64,000 bases of DNA from Rhodocyclaceae bacterium (GCA_016718525.1 JADKDD010000001.1:620001-684000); one strand, 5' to 3'. Counted from the stretch's first letter, positions 10,343 through 19,883 are shown. Notes: generated by a model not told the origin, from the letters alone. A program made the numbers and translations.

Positions 10343-11484
10343 GCGCTGACAACGTGGGGCAAACCGAGGCAACGCATCGAACCGGGCCGTTGGTGTGGGC
10401 CTCGATTATTGCCGTAACATGTATTTTGTTGTTTCTTTTCCAGAAAATCCTATGGTTGGTCGTGCCGATACTGTTGGCACTTATTTTGTACTACGTCTTG
10501 GTGGCACCCTTGCAGTGGCTGATTTACCGTGGTGTGTCCCGGGAAGCCGCAGCCAGTATCGTTACTTTGGGGTTTATGAGTCTGCTCGCGGTTGCGTCTT
10601 TGGCGGCAATTCCAAGAGTAATCAGCAATCTGACGGATCTTCAAAATAGCGTGTCGCGTTACGTGGATGGTGGTTCGCTCTTTATGGAGCACAGTTTGCG
10701 CGGTCTGGAAGCCAGTTCCTCAATTTTGCGCGAGGCACATCTGGCTGATACGGTCGCCAAACGTCTGGCTGAAAGTTCTGGTTCCCTGGCCGAGCGAATT
10801 GAACCGATTGTGGTTGGCTTGATGACCTGGACTCCATCGCTCTTGTTGGCACCTTTTCTGGCTTTCTTTTTCCTTCGTGATGGCCGGCGATTCGCCAAGT
10901 TTTTGACTGGTGCTGTACCTAATGCGTATTTCGAGCGAACCTTGTTTTTGTTGCATGGCGTCGACAAGACTTTGCGCGCTTATTTTCAGGGCCTGATACA
11001 ACTAACCATACTTGATGCCGTTACCTTGGCGGTCGGACTTTGGTTTCTTGGAATTCCCGGCCCCTGGCTACTGGGTACTTTGTGTGCGGTACTCGCTTGG
11101 ATTCCCTACGTCGGGACGATTGCTGGCGGACTTCTGGTCGTCTTGGTAGTTGCCACAGATTTCCCCGGAAACGCGGCAATGGCTTATTCGGCGGTAGCGC
11201 TATTTATATTTGTGCGCCTGCTGGACGATTTTGTCTATATGCCGCTGACCATAGGGAAGAGTCTGCATATGCACCCGTTGGTGACGGTGCTGATGATTTT
11301 CATCGGCGGTGCCGTCGCGGGCGTTTCCGGATTAATGCTTGTTTTGCCGTTACTTGGTGTCGTCATGGTGATTGGTGAGACCGTCGGCGAACTGGTCACC
11401 GACGAAAGGTTACTTGCGCGTCACCATCATGCGCGGGCGCTGCGCAAACACTTGGCTGCATACGGCCTGAGCCGGGCAGAGTAA
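10339..11484 (+). CDS. AI-2E/PerM family membrane transporter
   Basis: A 381-residue polytopic membrane protein of the AI-2E transporter (PerM/YdiK/TqsA) family: two N-terminal hydrophobic segments, a soluble middle part, then helices including the conserved GIPGPWLLG, ILAWIPYVG-like (VLAWIPYVGTIAGG) and FIGGAVAGVSGLMLVLPL stretches. Substrate unknown; relatives export autoinducer-2 or act as Na+/H+ antiporters. The start is GTG overlapping the stop of the upstream gene. It is convergent with the sensor kinase gene. Confidence 0.8.
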   Translation: MSADNVGQTEATHRTGPLVWASIIAVTCILLFLFQKILWLVVPILLALILYYVLVAPLQWLIYRGVSREAAASIVTLGFMSLLAVASLAAIPRVISNLTDLQNSVSRYVDGGSLFMEHSLRGLEASSSILREAHLADTVAKRLAESSGSLAERIEPIVVGLMTWTPSLLLAPFLAFFFLRDGRRFAKFLTGAVPNAYFERTLFLLHGVDKTLRAYFQGLIQLTILDAVTLAVGLWFLGIPGPWLLGTLCAVLAWIPYVGTIAGGLLVVLVVATDFPGNAAMAYSAVALFIFVRLLDDFVYMPLTIGKSLHMHPLVTVLMIFIGGAVAGVSGLMLVLPLLGVVMVIGETVGELVTDERLLARHHHARALRKHLAAYGLSRAE

Positions 11485-11498
11485 GCGGACAGACCGGG

Positions 11499-12866
11499 TC
11501 AGATAACGACAGCTGATGTGGGCAAGGAAATCCGGGCAATCAATCCCCCGCCTGGTCTGGGCAACAAATCCAGATGACCGCCATGTGCGCGGGCAATGCG
11601 TTCGACAATTGCCAGCCCAAGACCAGCCCCGGAAACGTTGGTACGTGCCGCGTCCAAACGCGTAAACGGACGCTTCAAACGATCCACTTCAGCAGTCGGA
11701 ATGCCTGGTCCACGATCGCATATGTCGATAAGTACCTCACGCGGATTCACAGTTAGACGGAGCAGCGGCTTTGCTTCCGTTTTTGTGTCGGATGCGTATC
11801 GAATGGCGTTATCGATCAAATTAGTAATCGCTCTGCGGATGGCCTGAGGCTTTCCATGAATCCGCACTGTGCCGGTCGTGTCAGGTTCGAGCAAATATTC
11901 GATCGGTAACTGGCGCCGCGCAAACTGTGTCGTGATCTCACTTAGCAGGTCTGTCAAGTCGAGGTTCTGTAACGGTTCGCCGGTATCGGTGCGAGCAAAG
12001 TCAAGGAATTGAGTAATTGTCAGGTCCATCTCTTCCACATCAGCAATCATTCCGTCGCGGAGGATCGGATCAGACGTAAATTCAATTTCCATCCTGAGGC
12101 GTGTTAGCGGGGTGCGTAGATCGTGCGAAATTCCAGCCAAAATCAAGGCGCGGTCCTGGTCCAGACGTGCCAGGTCCGCACTCATTTGGTTGAAGGCGCG
12201 CGCCACAGTCGCAATTTCGTTGGGGCCAGCCTCCATCAGCGGCAACGGCGTCTCGCCAGCACCAACTCGCTGTGCAGCTATTTCAATAGCCTTCAATGGT
12301 TGGGTGATTCGGAACACGATCAACCAAGCCCCCCCCAATGCAAGCAAAAGTGCCGCGATTCCCCACCCTATAAAGGTTGGCGGAAGCACGCGTTCGAGGC
12401 GTTCGCGAGGTAACGCGACCCAATACTCTTCCTCGTCATCGTCTTCAATATGGAAGCTGACAAAGAGTCCGCGCTCACCGTTGCGTTTCAGTGCCACTCG
12501 TGTGTGCGGCCCGAGTTGTTCGCGGGCAAGTGCTTCAATACGCCGACTTAAGCCATCATCCGGAAAGGGTTCAATGACTTCGTCGGCGTCCGATGGATAG
12601 ATATGTATGCCTTCGCGATCGGAAAGCTCACGCAGCAACACAACACGCGCGTCAGGGCGGGCTGCTAAAAGTGCAGCGCGGGTCAAATTGGCAACGCTGG
12701 CGACCAACTGGGCGACTTGGCGGGCACGAGGCTCGCGGTCATACATGCTGTAAATCGAAAACCAGGCAACAACAGACAACAACATGACGAGGGCCACAAG
12801 CAGAAACGTTCGCCACAACAGCGACCGTGGCACGAGCGTTAGTTTCCGCTGGAGTGCCGACCGCAT
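11499..12866 (-). CDS. EnvZ-like sensor histidine kinase
   Basis: A 455-residue inner-membrane kinase: N-terminal transmembrane helix (FLLVALVMLLSVVAWFSIYS), periplasmic sensor region of about 110 residues, second helix near residue 165, HAMP linker (RITQPLKAIEIAAQRVGAG), H-box GISHDLRTPLTRLRME with the phosphorylated His, N-box NLIDNAIRYA and G-box DRGPGIP. It is coupled to the response-regulator gene upstream by TAATG. The pair resembles OmpR/EnvZ of betaproteobacteria; the signal is not known from sequence. Confidence 0.85.
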   Translation of the reverse strand: MRSALQRKLTLVPRSLLWRTFLLVALVMLLSVVAWFSIYSMYDREPRARQVAQLVASVANLTRAALLAARPDARVVLLRELSDREGIHIYPSDADEVIEPFPDDGLSRRIEALAREQLGPHTRVALKRNGERGLFVSFHIEDDDEEEYWVALPRERLERVLPPTFIGWGIAALLLALGGAWLIVFRITQPLKAIEIAAQRVGAGETPLPLMEAGPNEIATVARAFNQMSADLARLDQDRALILAGISHDLRTPLTRLRMEIEFTSDPILRDGMIADVEEMDLTITQFLDFARTDTGEPLQNLDLTDLLSEITTQFARRQLPIEYLLEPDTTGTVRIHGKPQAIRRAITNLIDNAIRYASDTKTEAKPLLRLTVNPREVLIDICDRGPGIPTAEVDRLKRPFTRLDAARTNVSGAGLGLAIVERIARAHGGHLDLLPRPGGGLIARISLPTSAVVI

Positions 12867-13630
12867 TAAGCCGTTTTGACCCCGTCAGGGATAAACACGT
12901 AGCCAAAACCCCAAACGGTTTGCAAGTAGCGCGGTTTGGCTGCGTCGTCTTCTACAAGTTTCCGCAGACGCGACACCTGCACATCAATTGCTCTATCGAA
13001 TACCTCGTATTCGCGTCCCCGTGCCAACTCCATCAGTTTGTCGCGGCTCATCGGTTGGCGGGGATGTTCAAGCAAGGCCTTTAGTAAAGCAAACTCGCCC
13101 GTAGTGAGTATTTGCGTATCGTTATCTCGACTAAGTTCACGAGTAGAAAGGTTCACCACCACGCGCCCAAACTTGATTACACCATCTTGTGCCGAGGGCG
13201 TGCCCGGATGCGCTGGCGCGACACGACGCCTCAGCACCGCATGAATGCGTGCCACCAATTCGCGGGGATTGAAAGGCTTTGCCAGGTAGTCGTCGGCTCC
13301 CATTTCCAACCCGACAATGCGGTCGATTTCATCACCTTTGGCGGTGAGCATAATGATCGGGAGTGTGATCGATTCACCGCGCAACCGGCGACAGATCGTT
13401 AGACCGTCTTCGCCCGGCAGCATAAGATCGAGGACCAACAAGTCGTAAAGTTCGCGTGCCAGAGCGCGGTTCATGCCTTCGCTGTCGGGCACAGCCTTTA
13501 CGGCAAAACCTTGCTCAGCGAGGTATCGTTCAAGAAGCTGGCGCAGGCGCAAGTCATCGTCAACAACGAGAATCTTTGCTTTTGACTCGTTTGGGGAAGT
13601 ATTGGCAGTGGGGGATTTGGTCTCGGTCAT
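12866..13630 (-). CDS. OmpR-family response regulator
   Basis: Receiver domain with the acidic pair (VVDDDLRLRQLL), the phospho-acceptor Asp in LVLDLMLPGEDG, and the conserved Thr (LTAKG) and Lys (AKPFNPREL), followed by an OmpR-type winged-helix domain (residues ~150-250, ending ...YLQTVWGFGYVFIPD). A longer frame begins at a TTG at 13657, but I prefer the ATG at 13630 because AGGAT lies about nine bases upstream. It is the partner of the adjacent kinase. Confidence 0.88.
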   Translation of the reverse strand: MTETKSPTANTSPNESKAKILVVDDDLRLRQLLERYLAEQGFAVKAVPDSEGMNRALARELYDLLVLDLMLPGEDGLTICRRLRGESITLPIIMLTAKGDEIDRIVGLEMGADDYLAKPFNPRELVARIHAVLRRRVAPAHPGTPSAQDGVIKFGRVVVNLSTRELSRDNDTQILTTGEFALLKALLEHPRQPMSRDKLMELARGREYEVFDRAIDVQVSRLRKLVEDDAAKPRYLQTVWGFGYVFIPDGVKTA

Positions 13631-13759
13631 AGAAGCTAATCCTAACGGGCTATTCAATAGTTTACTCGTCGCATTTACAAACGATTACAAAGCCTGCAGC
13701 AGGCAATTTTCCTGTATGTCTAAAATACTCGAATTGCCAAATTGAATGGGACGTGACAG

Positions 13760-14170
13760 GTGCAAATTGACGGTCTAACAGGTCCACAAAGAACGAGGCG
13801 CTGGATTGGCAGTATTGCTTCCGCAATCTTGGTGGTCTTTGTTCCTCCGGTCATGGCGCAGTCGTTCAGCGGTTACTCTTCCATCATTATCGGCGCAAGT
13901 GCTGATCGTTCAGACCTCCGTGAGTCGATGCGCCGCGAACATCGCGAGCGGGTCGAGCGAGGATTTTCCGGCAATCCTGACAAGCCAGTGTCAGGCAATG
14001 GAGGGCGGCCGGATCAGGTGAATGTCGGCGACCCGCGGGAAAATGAAAATGCAGCGCGCCGCGAGCGTTGGCAGCGCATGTCGCCAGAGGAGCGTGAGCA
14101 AATGCGGCGCGACATCCATCAGGCAGGACGCACTGTGTACCCGAGGAACCCGGCTGGCGAAAGTCATTGA
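13760..14170 (+). CDS. Hypothetical secreted, charged protein
   Basis: 136 residues. After a basic N-terminus, a hydrophobic stretch (IGSIASAILVVFVPPVMAQ) looks like a signal peptide with an AxA-type cleavage site. The mature part is rich in Arg/Glu and ends with a WQRMSPEEREQMRRDI motif, which resembles DUF3106-type proteins. The start is a GTG with no strong ribosome site. Function unknown. It is divergent from the response regulator and its stop is 30 bases from the convergent smpB end. Confidence 0.55.
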   Translation: MQIDGLTGPQRTRRWIGSIASAILVVFVPPVMAQSFSGYSSIIIGASADRSDLRESMRREHRERVERGFSGNPDKPVSGNGGRPDQVNVGDPRENENAARRERWQRMSPEEREQMRRDIHQAGRTVYPRNPAGESH

Positions 14171-14202
14171 ATGAACCGCTCGCCAAATTCATTGCCGGTT
14201 CG

Positions 14203-14652
14203 TTACATCCGTTTGCTGCGCATGATCTGAGCTTTTTCGCGAACCCAATCGCGCTGTTTCTCGGTGTCGCGCTTATCGTGTTGTTTTTTTCCTTTGGCAA
14301 GACCAATGGAGAGTTTCACGCGGTTCTTGCTGAAATGCAGGTCCAGCGGCACCAAGGCAAATCCGGCCCTTTCCACCTTACCGATCAAACGTTTGATTTC
14401 GCTTTGGTTGAGCAACAGCTTGCGGGTTCGCACCGGGTCCACAATGATGTGGCTCGACGCAGAGATCAGGGGGGTTATGTGCGCCCCGATCAAAAAGACC
14501 TCACCGCCTTTGAGCACAACATACGCCTCGCTTATCTGCGCCCTTCCTGCGCGGATCGACTTGACTTCCCAACCTTCGAGCATCACGCCGGCTACATAGC
14601 GATCTTCAATAAAGTAGTCGTGATGGGCTTTTCGATTTTCGGTAATACTCAT
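14203..14652 (-). CDS. smpB: SsrA-binding protein SmpB
   Basis: Binds tmRNA and delivers it to stalled ribosomes for trans-translation. 149 residues from the ATG at 14652 (MSITENRKAHHDY...), with the core LEGWEVKSIRAGRAQISEAYV and the basic C-terminal tail ending near KGKKQHDKRDTEKQRDW. A longer frame upstream exists, but the family starts here. Normal length. Confidence 0.94.
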   Translation of the reverse strand: MSITENRKAHHDYFIEDRYVAGVMLEGWEVKSIRAGRAQISEAYVVLKGGEVFLIGAHITPLISASSHIIVDPVRTRKLLLNQSEIKRLIGKVERAGFALVPLDLHFSKNRVKLSIGLAKGKKQHDKRDTEKQRDWVREKAQIMRSKRM

Positions 14653-14729
14653 GGCATTGTGATGGTGCTGGCCGCTGGTGTGAGCCTGGCGATAGAATCG
14701 GCGCATTCTAATCGACACCTATCCCGGCT

Positions 14730-15059
14730 TTGTTTGTGACGATAACTACGACAGATTCAATTCGCGTCGAAGTGGTATATGCGACACCAACGCGGCAGGA
14801 CGTCGCGAAGTTGGAGCTCGCGTCAGGAAGCACCGTTGCGAGCGCTATCGAAGCTTCCGGCCTGTTGCAAAAGTACCCCGAAATCGATCTCGCCAGGAAC
14901 AAACTCGGCGTGTATTCAAAGTTAGCCAAGGCGGACACGGTGTTACGTGACAAGGATCGGGTCGAAATTTACCGCCCCTTGATTGCTGATCCAAAAGAAG
15001 TCAGGAAAAAACGCGCGGCCGAGGGTAAGGCTATGAAAAAGGGCGGTGGCGAAACTTAA
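14730..15059 (+). CDS. rnfH: RnfH/RatB family ubiquitin-like protein
   Basis: A 109-residue beta-grasp protein with IRVEVVYATPTRQDV and the C-terminal DRVEIYRPLIADPKEVRKKRA signature of RnfH. Start codon uncertain: TTG at 14730 or GTG at 14736. In many betaproteobacteria ratA lies between smpB and rnfH; here the spacer is too short for it. Confidence 0.88.
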   Translation: MFVTITTTDSIRVEVVYATPTRQDVAKLELASGSTVASAIEASGLLQKYPEIDLARNKLGVYSKLAKADTVLRDKDRVEIYRPLIADPKEVRKKRAAEGKAMKKGGGET

Positions 15060-15121
15060 AGCTGGCAGGGAAGGGCCTTGTATTCCTGGCAGCAAAGATT
15101 CCAAGCCTGTTGTGCGTTGCG

Positions 15122-15148
15122 TATAATGCCGTTTTGGAGCTAAGGAAA
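15122..15148 (+). promoter_or_regulatory. Probable guaB promoter -10 box and ribosome site
   Basis: A perfect TATAAT lies at 15122-15127, with only a weak -35 match (TTCCAA at 15099-15104). TAAGGAA at about 15141-15147 is the likely Shine-Dalgarno for the ATG at 15154. Confidence 0.5.
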
Positions 15149-15153
15149 TCATC

Positions 15154-16614
15154 ATGAGACTTATCCAGAAGGCGCTGACGTTTGACGACGTCCTCCTGGT
15201 TCCCGCGCATTCGGCAATATTGCCGCGCGATGTCAGCCTGGTAACCCGCCTCACCCGAAAAATAGTTTTGAATCTTCCGCTTGTCTCCGCTGCAATGGAT
15301 ACAGTGACGGAAGCTGGCCTGGCGATAACGCTGGCCCAAGAGGGTGGTATTGGCATTGTGCACAAGAACCTGCCAGCCAAGGCGCAAGCAGCCGAGGTTG
15401 CCAAAGTCAAGCGCTTTGAATCAGGTGTGTTGAAGGATCCGATTACCATTCCCCCGACACTTTCTGTGCGTGAAGTGCTTGCATTGACCAAAAGCTACAA
15501 GATTTCCGGCTTGCCCGTAGTGGATGGCGGGGTAGTGGTCGGCATCGTCACCAATCGCGATTTGCGCTTCGAGACGAATCTCGATCAGGCAGTGCGAGCG
15601 ATCATGACACCACGCGAGCGTCTCATAACAGTACCCGAAGGTACTTCGGCGGAAGAGGCCAAGGCCCTGATGCATAAGCACCGGTTGGAGCGTGTGCTGG
15701 TGGTTAACAGTAAGTTTGAATTGCGTGGTCTGGTCACGGTCAAAGATATTCTCAAATCCAGTGAACATCCCAATGCCAGCAAGGACGAGCAGGGGCACCT
15801 TCGCGTTGGCGCCGCGATCGGAGTTGGTGAAGGTACCGAGGAACGCGCCGAACTGCTTGCAGAGGCTGGCGTTGACGTGATCGTGGTGGATACCGCCCAC
15901 GGGCATTCTGAAGGGGTCCTAAAGAGGGTGCAGTGGGTCAAGAAGCACTTCCCGCACATCGAGGTGATTGGCGGCAATATCGCCACCGCAGCGGCGGCGA
16001 AGGCTTTGGTGGACCACGGCGCGGATGGCGTAAAAGTTGGAATTGGTCCCGGCTCGATTTGCACCACCCGTATCGTCGCTGGTGTTGGTGTGCCGCAGAT
16101 CACGGCAGTGGATAATGTCGCCAAAGCGTTGGCTGCAAGCGGTGTTCCGCTGATTGCAGATGGCGGCATACGTTATTCCGGAGACATCTCCAAGGCCATT
16201 GCCGCTGGCGCCAACGCAGTGATGCTCGGTGGCCTGTTTGCGGGGACCGAAGAAGCGCCCGGCGAGACTGTGTTGTATCAGGGGCGCTCTTACAAGTCGT
16301 ATCGCGGGATGGGTTCATTGGCGGCGATGAAAGACGGCGCGGCCGATCGCTATTTTCAGGATTCGGATTCGAATGTTGAGAAGTTGGTGCCCGAAGGCAT
16401 TGAAGGGCGAGTACCGTACAAAGGGCCGGTCAGTGCGGTGATCCATCAATTGATGGGTGGATTGCGCGCGTCGATGGGGTATGTAGGTTGCGCAACGATT
16501 GAAGACATGCGGGCTCGTGCCGAGTTCGTTGAAATTTCGTCAGCCGGCATGCGCGAGTCGCATGTTCACGATGTACAGATCACCAAAGAAGCACCGAACT
16601 ATCATATCGACTGA
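15154..16614 (+). CDS. guaB: Inosine-5'-monophosphate dehydrogenase
   Basis: Oxidises IMP to XMP with NAD+, the first committed step of GMP synthesis. 486 residues, with the N-terminal LTFDDVLLVPAHS, two CBS domains (residues ~90-205), the GGNIATAAAAKALVDHGADG barrel segment, the catalytic-Cys loop GPGSICTTR and the mobile-flap region YRGMGSLAAM. Complete. It is followed by an apparent intrinsic terminator before guaA. Confidence 0.96.
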   Translation: MRLIQKALTFDDVLLVPAHSAILPRDVSLVTRLTRKIVLNLPLVSAAMDTVTEAGLAITLAQEGGIGIVHKNLPAKAQAAEVAKVKRFESGVLKDPITIPPTLSVREVLALTKSYKISGLPVVDGGVVVGIVTNRDLRFETNLDQAVRAIMTPRERLITVPEGTSAEEAKALMHKHRLERVLVVNSKFELRGLVTVKDILKSSEHPNASKDEQGHLRVGAAIGVGEGTEERAELLAEAGVDVIVVDTAHGHSEGVLKRVQWVKKHFPHIEVIGGNIATAAAAKALVDHGADGVKVGIGPGSICTTRIVAGVGVPQITAVDNVAKALAASGVPLIADGGIRYSGDISKAIAAGANAVMLGGLFAGTEEAPGETVLYQGRSYKSYRGMGSLAAMKDGAADRYFQDSDSNVEKLVPEGIEGRVPYKGPVSAVIHQLMGGLRASMGYVGCATIEDMRARAEFVEISSAGMRESHVHDVQITKEAPNYHID

Positions 16615-16652
16615 ACCTCGCGATTGAACAGCGGAAAGCGCATTTGTAACTT

Positions 16653-16685
16653 GGCGGCTCACGACATTTCCTGAGTCGCCTTTTT
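16653..16685 (+). terminator. Hairpin plus U-run between guaB and guaA
   Basis: A GGCGgCTC arm pairs with GAGtCGCC and is followed by TTTTT. It sits in the 95-base guaB-guaA spacer and may attenuate readthrough into guaA. Confidence 0.6.
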
Positions 16686-16709
16686 CATTTCAAGGCAGGA
16701 GCACCTGGC

Positions 16710-18275
16710 ATGACACACAAGAAAATTCTCATTCTCGACTTCGGCTCACAGGTCGCGCAGCTGATTGCCCGCCGCGTCCGCGAGCAGCAGGTCTATTGTG
16801 AATTGCACTCATTTGATGTGTCTGCGGAGTTCATCAAGGACTTCAATCCGGCCGGCATCATCTTGTCCGGCGGCCACGCTTCGGTGTATGAGGCCGCCGA
16901 TTGGAAAGCGCCGGAGATTGTGTTTCAGCTTGGCGTACCCGTGCTTGGGGTATGTTATGGCATGCAGACCATGGCGGCGCAGCTTGGCGGCAAAGTCGAG
17001 GGCAGCGCTACGCGCGAATTCGGCTATGCGGAAATGCGCGCCCGTGGCCATTCAAAATTGTTCGAGGGGATCAGTGACCGCACCAACACCGAAGGTCATG
17101 GTCTGCTTGACGTCTGGATGAGCCATGGCGATAAAGTCACAGAACTCCCGCCGGGCTTCAAGATAATCGGCAGTAACGAGTCCACTCCGATTGCGGCGAT
17201 GGCCGACGAAACGCGCGGATTCTACGCAGTGCAATTTCATCCGGAAGTAACCCACACCTTGAAGGGTCGCGAGATTTACGCCCGCTTTGTCAATGACATT
17301 TGCGGTTGCGGGCGGGACTGGACGATGCCCGGCTACGTTGATGAAGCCGTCGCCAAAATTCGGGCGCAGGTCGGCAAGGAGGAAGTGATTCTCGGGCTTT
17401 CCGGCGGTGTAGACTCCAGCGTCGCGGCGGCGTTGATTCATCGCGCCATTGGCGATCAACTTACTTGTGTTTTTGTCGACAACGGTTTGCTGCGACTCAA
17501 TGAAGCAGAGCAGGTGATGAAGACCTTTGCCCGCAGTCTGGGTGTCAAGGTGATACACGTCGATGCGGCGGCGACCTTCATGGGACACCTCGCTGGTGTT
17601 ACCGATCCGGAGCAGAAACGAAAAATTATCGGCCGTGAATTTGTCGAAGTGTTTCAAGCCGAAGCGCAGAAGTTGCCGGATGCCAAGTGGTTGGCGCAAG
17701 GCACGATCTACCCCGATGTCATCGAATCGGCTGGCGCGAAAACCAAGAAAGCGCACACCATCAAAAGTCATCACAACGTTGGTGGCTTGCCTGAAACTCT
17801 AAACCTGAAATTGCTGGAACCCTTGCGCGAGCTGTTCAAGGATGAAGTCCGCGAGCTTGGCGTGGCTCTCGGCTTACCACACGACATGGTCTACCGCCAT
17901 CCCTTCCCGGGTCCCGGCCTGGGTGTCCGTATCCTTGGCGAAGTGAAACAGGAGTTTGCCGACTTGCTCCGGCGTGCCGATGCCATCTTCATCGATGAGC
18001 TGCGTGCAGCAGACTGGTACGACAAGACCAGTCAGGCCTTTGTCGTATTCCTGCCGGTCAAAAGTGTTGGTGTGATGGGCGACGGCCGCACCTACGAATA
18101 TGTCGTGGCTTTGCGCGCCGTACAAACCTCGGATTTCATGACCGCCAGCTGGGCGGAGCTTCCGCACTCGCTTTTAGGTAAAGTTAGCAACCGCATCATT
18201 AATGAGGTGCGCGGAATCAATCGCGTGGTCTATGATATTTCGGGCAAGCCGCCGGCAACGATTGAGTGGGAATAA
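16710..18275 (+). CDS. guaA: GMP synthase (glutamine-hydrolysing)
   Basis: Converts XMP to GMP. 521 residues: class I glutamine amidotransferase domain (nucleophile Cys in GVCYGMQTMA, His/Glu in QFHPEVTHT), ATP-pyrophosphatase P-loop SGGVDSSVAA, and the C-terminal dimerisation domain ending in ATIEWE. The gene is intact at its 3' end. The 3' end of guaA is a known integration hot spot for genomic islands, and an integrase gene follows here. Confidence 0.96.
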   Translation: MTHKKILILDFGSQVAQLIARRVREQQVYCELHSFDVSAEFIKDFNPAGIILSGGHASVYEAADWKAPEIVFQLGVPVLGVCYGMQTMAAQLGGKVEGSATREFGYAEMRARGHSKLFEGISDRTNTEGHGLLDVWMSHGDKVTELPPGFKIIGSNESTPIAAMADETRGFYAVQFHPEVTHTLKGREIYARFVNDICGCGRDWTMPGYVDEAVAKIRAQVGKEEVILGLSGGVDSSVAAALIHRAIGDQLTCVFVDNGLLRLNEAEQVMKTFARSLGVKVIHVDAAATFMGHLAGVTDPEQKRKIIGREFVEVFQAEAQKLPDAKWLAQGTIYPDVIESAGAKTKKAHTIKSHHNVGGLPETLNLKLLEPLRELFKDEVRELGVALGLPHDMVYRHPFPGPGLGVRILGEVKQEFADLLRRADAIFIDELRAADWYDKTSQAFVVFLPVKSVGVMGDGRTYEYVVALRAVQTSDFMTASWAELPHSLLGKVSNRIINEVRGINRVVYDISGKPPATIEWE

Positions 18276-18321
18276 TTTGACGTCTGGCAACTGCCAGCAG
18301 CAGCTGGCAATAGACCTAAAC

Positions 18322-18347
18322 AAGCCCGTGATTTCACGGGCTTTTTT
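18322..18347 (+). terminator. Intrinsic terminator of guaA
   Basis: AAGCCCGTG and CACGGGCTT pair around a four-base loop and run into TTTTTT. It lies 46 bases after the guaA stop. Confidence 0.85.
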
Positions 18348-18360
18348 GTTGGTTTAGGTG

Positions 18361-18577
18361 GCAACGACAGGCAACGACAGGCAGCTGGAAGCAAGTTTTG
18401 GCGATGGTATACCGATGGGTATCATCAATCGAGCTCCTTCGAAAAAGCTCGATACCATCCATTGACGATACAGGTTGGCATGGTATCGCAGAGCATGAAA
18501 CCCAGTATTCATGCGGCTTTCCGAGGGATTAGGCGTTTTTCGAAATCATGGTATCGGAAATCAATTTCGATACCATG
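18361..18577. repeat. Repeats between guaA and the integrase (candidate attachment/operator region)
   Basis: A 10-base unit GCAACGACAG is repeated in tandem at 18361-18380. Further on, the 10-mer CATGGTATCG occurs at 18479-18488 and 18547-18556, with its inverse CGATACCATG at 18568-18577 and a one-mismatch inverse at 18450-18459. The last two full copies form an inverted repeat over the upstream end of the integrase reading frame. This spacing fits arm-type integrase sites or an operator. There is no gene in 18276-18625 other than the possible upstream extension of the integrase. Confidence 0.55.
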
Positions 18578-18625
18578 AACGAGAAACTTGCGATCGATAA
18601 CGCGCTGATACTTAAGGAAGAAATA

Positions 18626-19837
18626 GTGCTTACTGATACCAAGCTTCGAAATCTCAAGCCTCAGGGCAAGATGTACAAGGTCCCTGATCGTGAAGGACTC
18701 TATGTCGCAGTGACTCCCAAAGGCTCTGTCTCATTCCGCTACAACTATTCCTTGAACGGTCGGCAGGAAACGCTAACCCTTGGACTTTTTGGTGATGGAG
18801 GAATAACGCTCAGTGAGGCAAGGGAACGCCTGGGTGACGCAAAACGACTAATTCTCAAGGGCGTTTCCCCAGCCCGTGAGAAGGCCAGATCAAAAGAACG
18901 GATTTCTGAAGCCAAATCCTTCGGGGAGTGGGCTGAATTGTGGCTTCGTGGTTATCGTATGGCTGAGTCGACAAGAGATATGCGACGGGCTACCTACTTA
19001 CGGGAGCTAAAACGGGAATATGGCAATAAGTTGCTCTTCGAAATTAGTCCCGATGACCTGAGATCCCTAACTGACAAAATTGTTGCCAGGGGAGCGCCTG
19101 CCACTGCGGTACACGCTAGAGAGGTCGTACTACAAGTATTTCGGTGGGCTAAGGAGAGAGGGGAGAAGGTTGATAACCCAGCACTATTAGTTCGACCAGC
19201 AGCTATCGCAACTTTCGAGCCCCGAGATCGATCACTCTCTCCAGAAGAAATAGGGCTGATGTATCACTACATGGACCGGGTCGGAACATCACCGCAATAT
19301 CGAGTTGCGGCGAAGCTCCTATTACTGACGATGGTTCGTAAATCGGAGCTAGCTAACGCGACCTGGTCCGAGGTGAACTTTACGGATGCTGTTTGGACAA
19401 TACCCAAGGAACGAATGAAGCGACGATTGCCCCATGTTGTCTATCTGTCCAGGCAAGCATTGGATTTCTTTATCGCACTGAAGACATTTGCTGGAGGATC
19501 GGAATATGTCCTCCCCTCTCGATACGACTCTGATTTGCCCATGAGTAACGCGACAGCGAATCAGGTACTGACTCTTACTTACAAACAGGCCCAAAAGGAG
19601 GGTAAGCCATTAGGAAAATTTGGTCCACATGATTTACGGCGTACAGCTAGCACACTGCTACATGAGGCTGGCTACAACACTGACTGGATTGAAAAGTGCC
19701 TGGCACACGAGCAACGTGGGGTACGTGCGGTTTACAACAAAGCCGAGTATGCAGAACAGCGTCGTTCGATGCTTCAAGACTGGGCTGACATGATTGATGA
19801 CTGGACAAGCAAAGAATCTGTGAATTCGGATCAGTAA
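18626..19837 (+). CDS. P4-type tyrosine recombinase (integrase)
   Basis: A site-specific recombinase that inserts and excises the element. N-terminal DUF4102 domain (LTDTKLRNLKPQGKMYKVPD), core-binding domain, then the catalytic domain with Arg in TMVRKSELANATW, HDLRRTAST and the tyrosine in RAVYNKAEY. About 403 residues from the GTG at 18626, which has AAGGAAG five bases upstream and gives the usual family N-terminus. An in-frame ATG at 18548 would add 26 residues and run across the repeat region. It lies just after guaA, transcribed away from it. Confidence 0.88.
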   Translation: MLTDTKLRNLKPQGKMYKVPDREGLYVAVTPKGSVSFRYNYSLNGRQETLTLGLFGDGGITLSEARERLGDAKRLILKGVSPAREKARSKERISEAKSFGEWAELWLRGYRMAESTRDMRRATYLRELKREYGNKLLFEISPDDLRSLTDKIVARGAPATAVHAREVVLQVFRWAKERGEKVDNPALLVRPAAIATFEPRDRSLSPEEIGLMYHYMDRVGTSPQYRVAAKLLLLTMVRKSELANATWSEVNFTDAVWTIPKERMKRRLPHVVYLSRQALDFFIALKTFAGGSEYVLPSRYDSDLPMSNATANQVLTLTYKQAQKEGKPLGKFGPHDLRRTASTLLHEAGYNTDWIEKCLAHEQRGVRAVYNKAEYAEQRRSMLQDWADMIDDWTSKESVNSDQ

Positions 19838-19883
19838 GTCCTATTTATATTTTGGCGCTGCATTGCAGCGTAGGAGAAAGACT

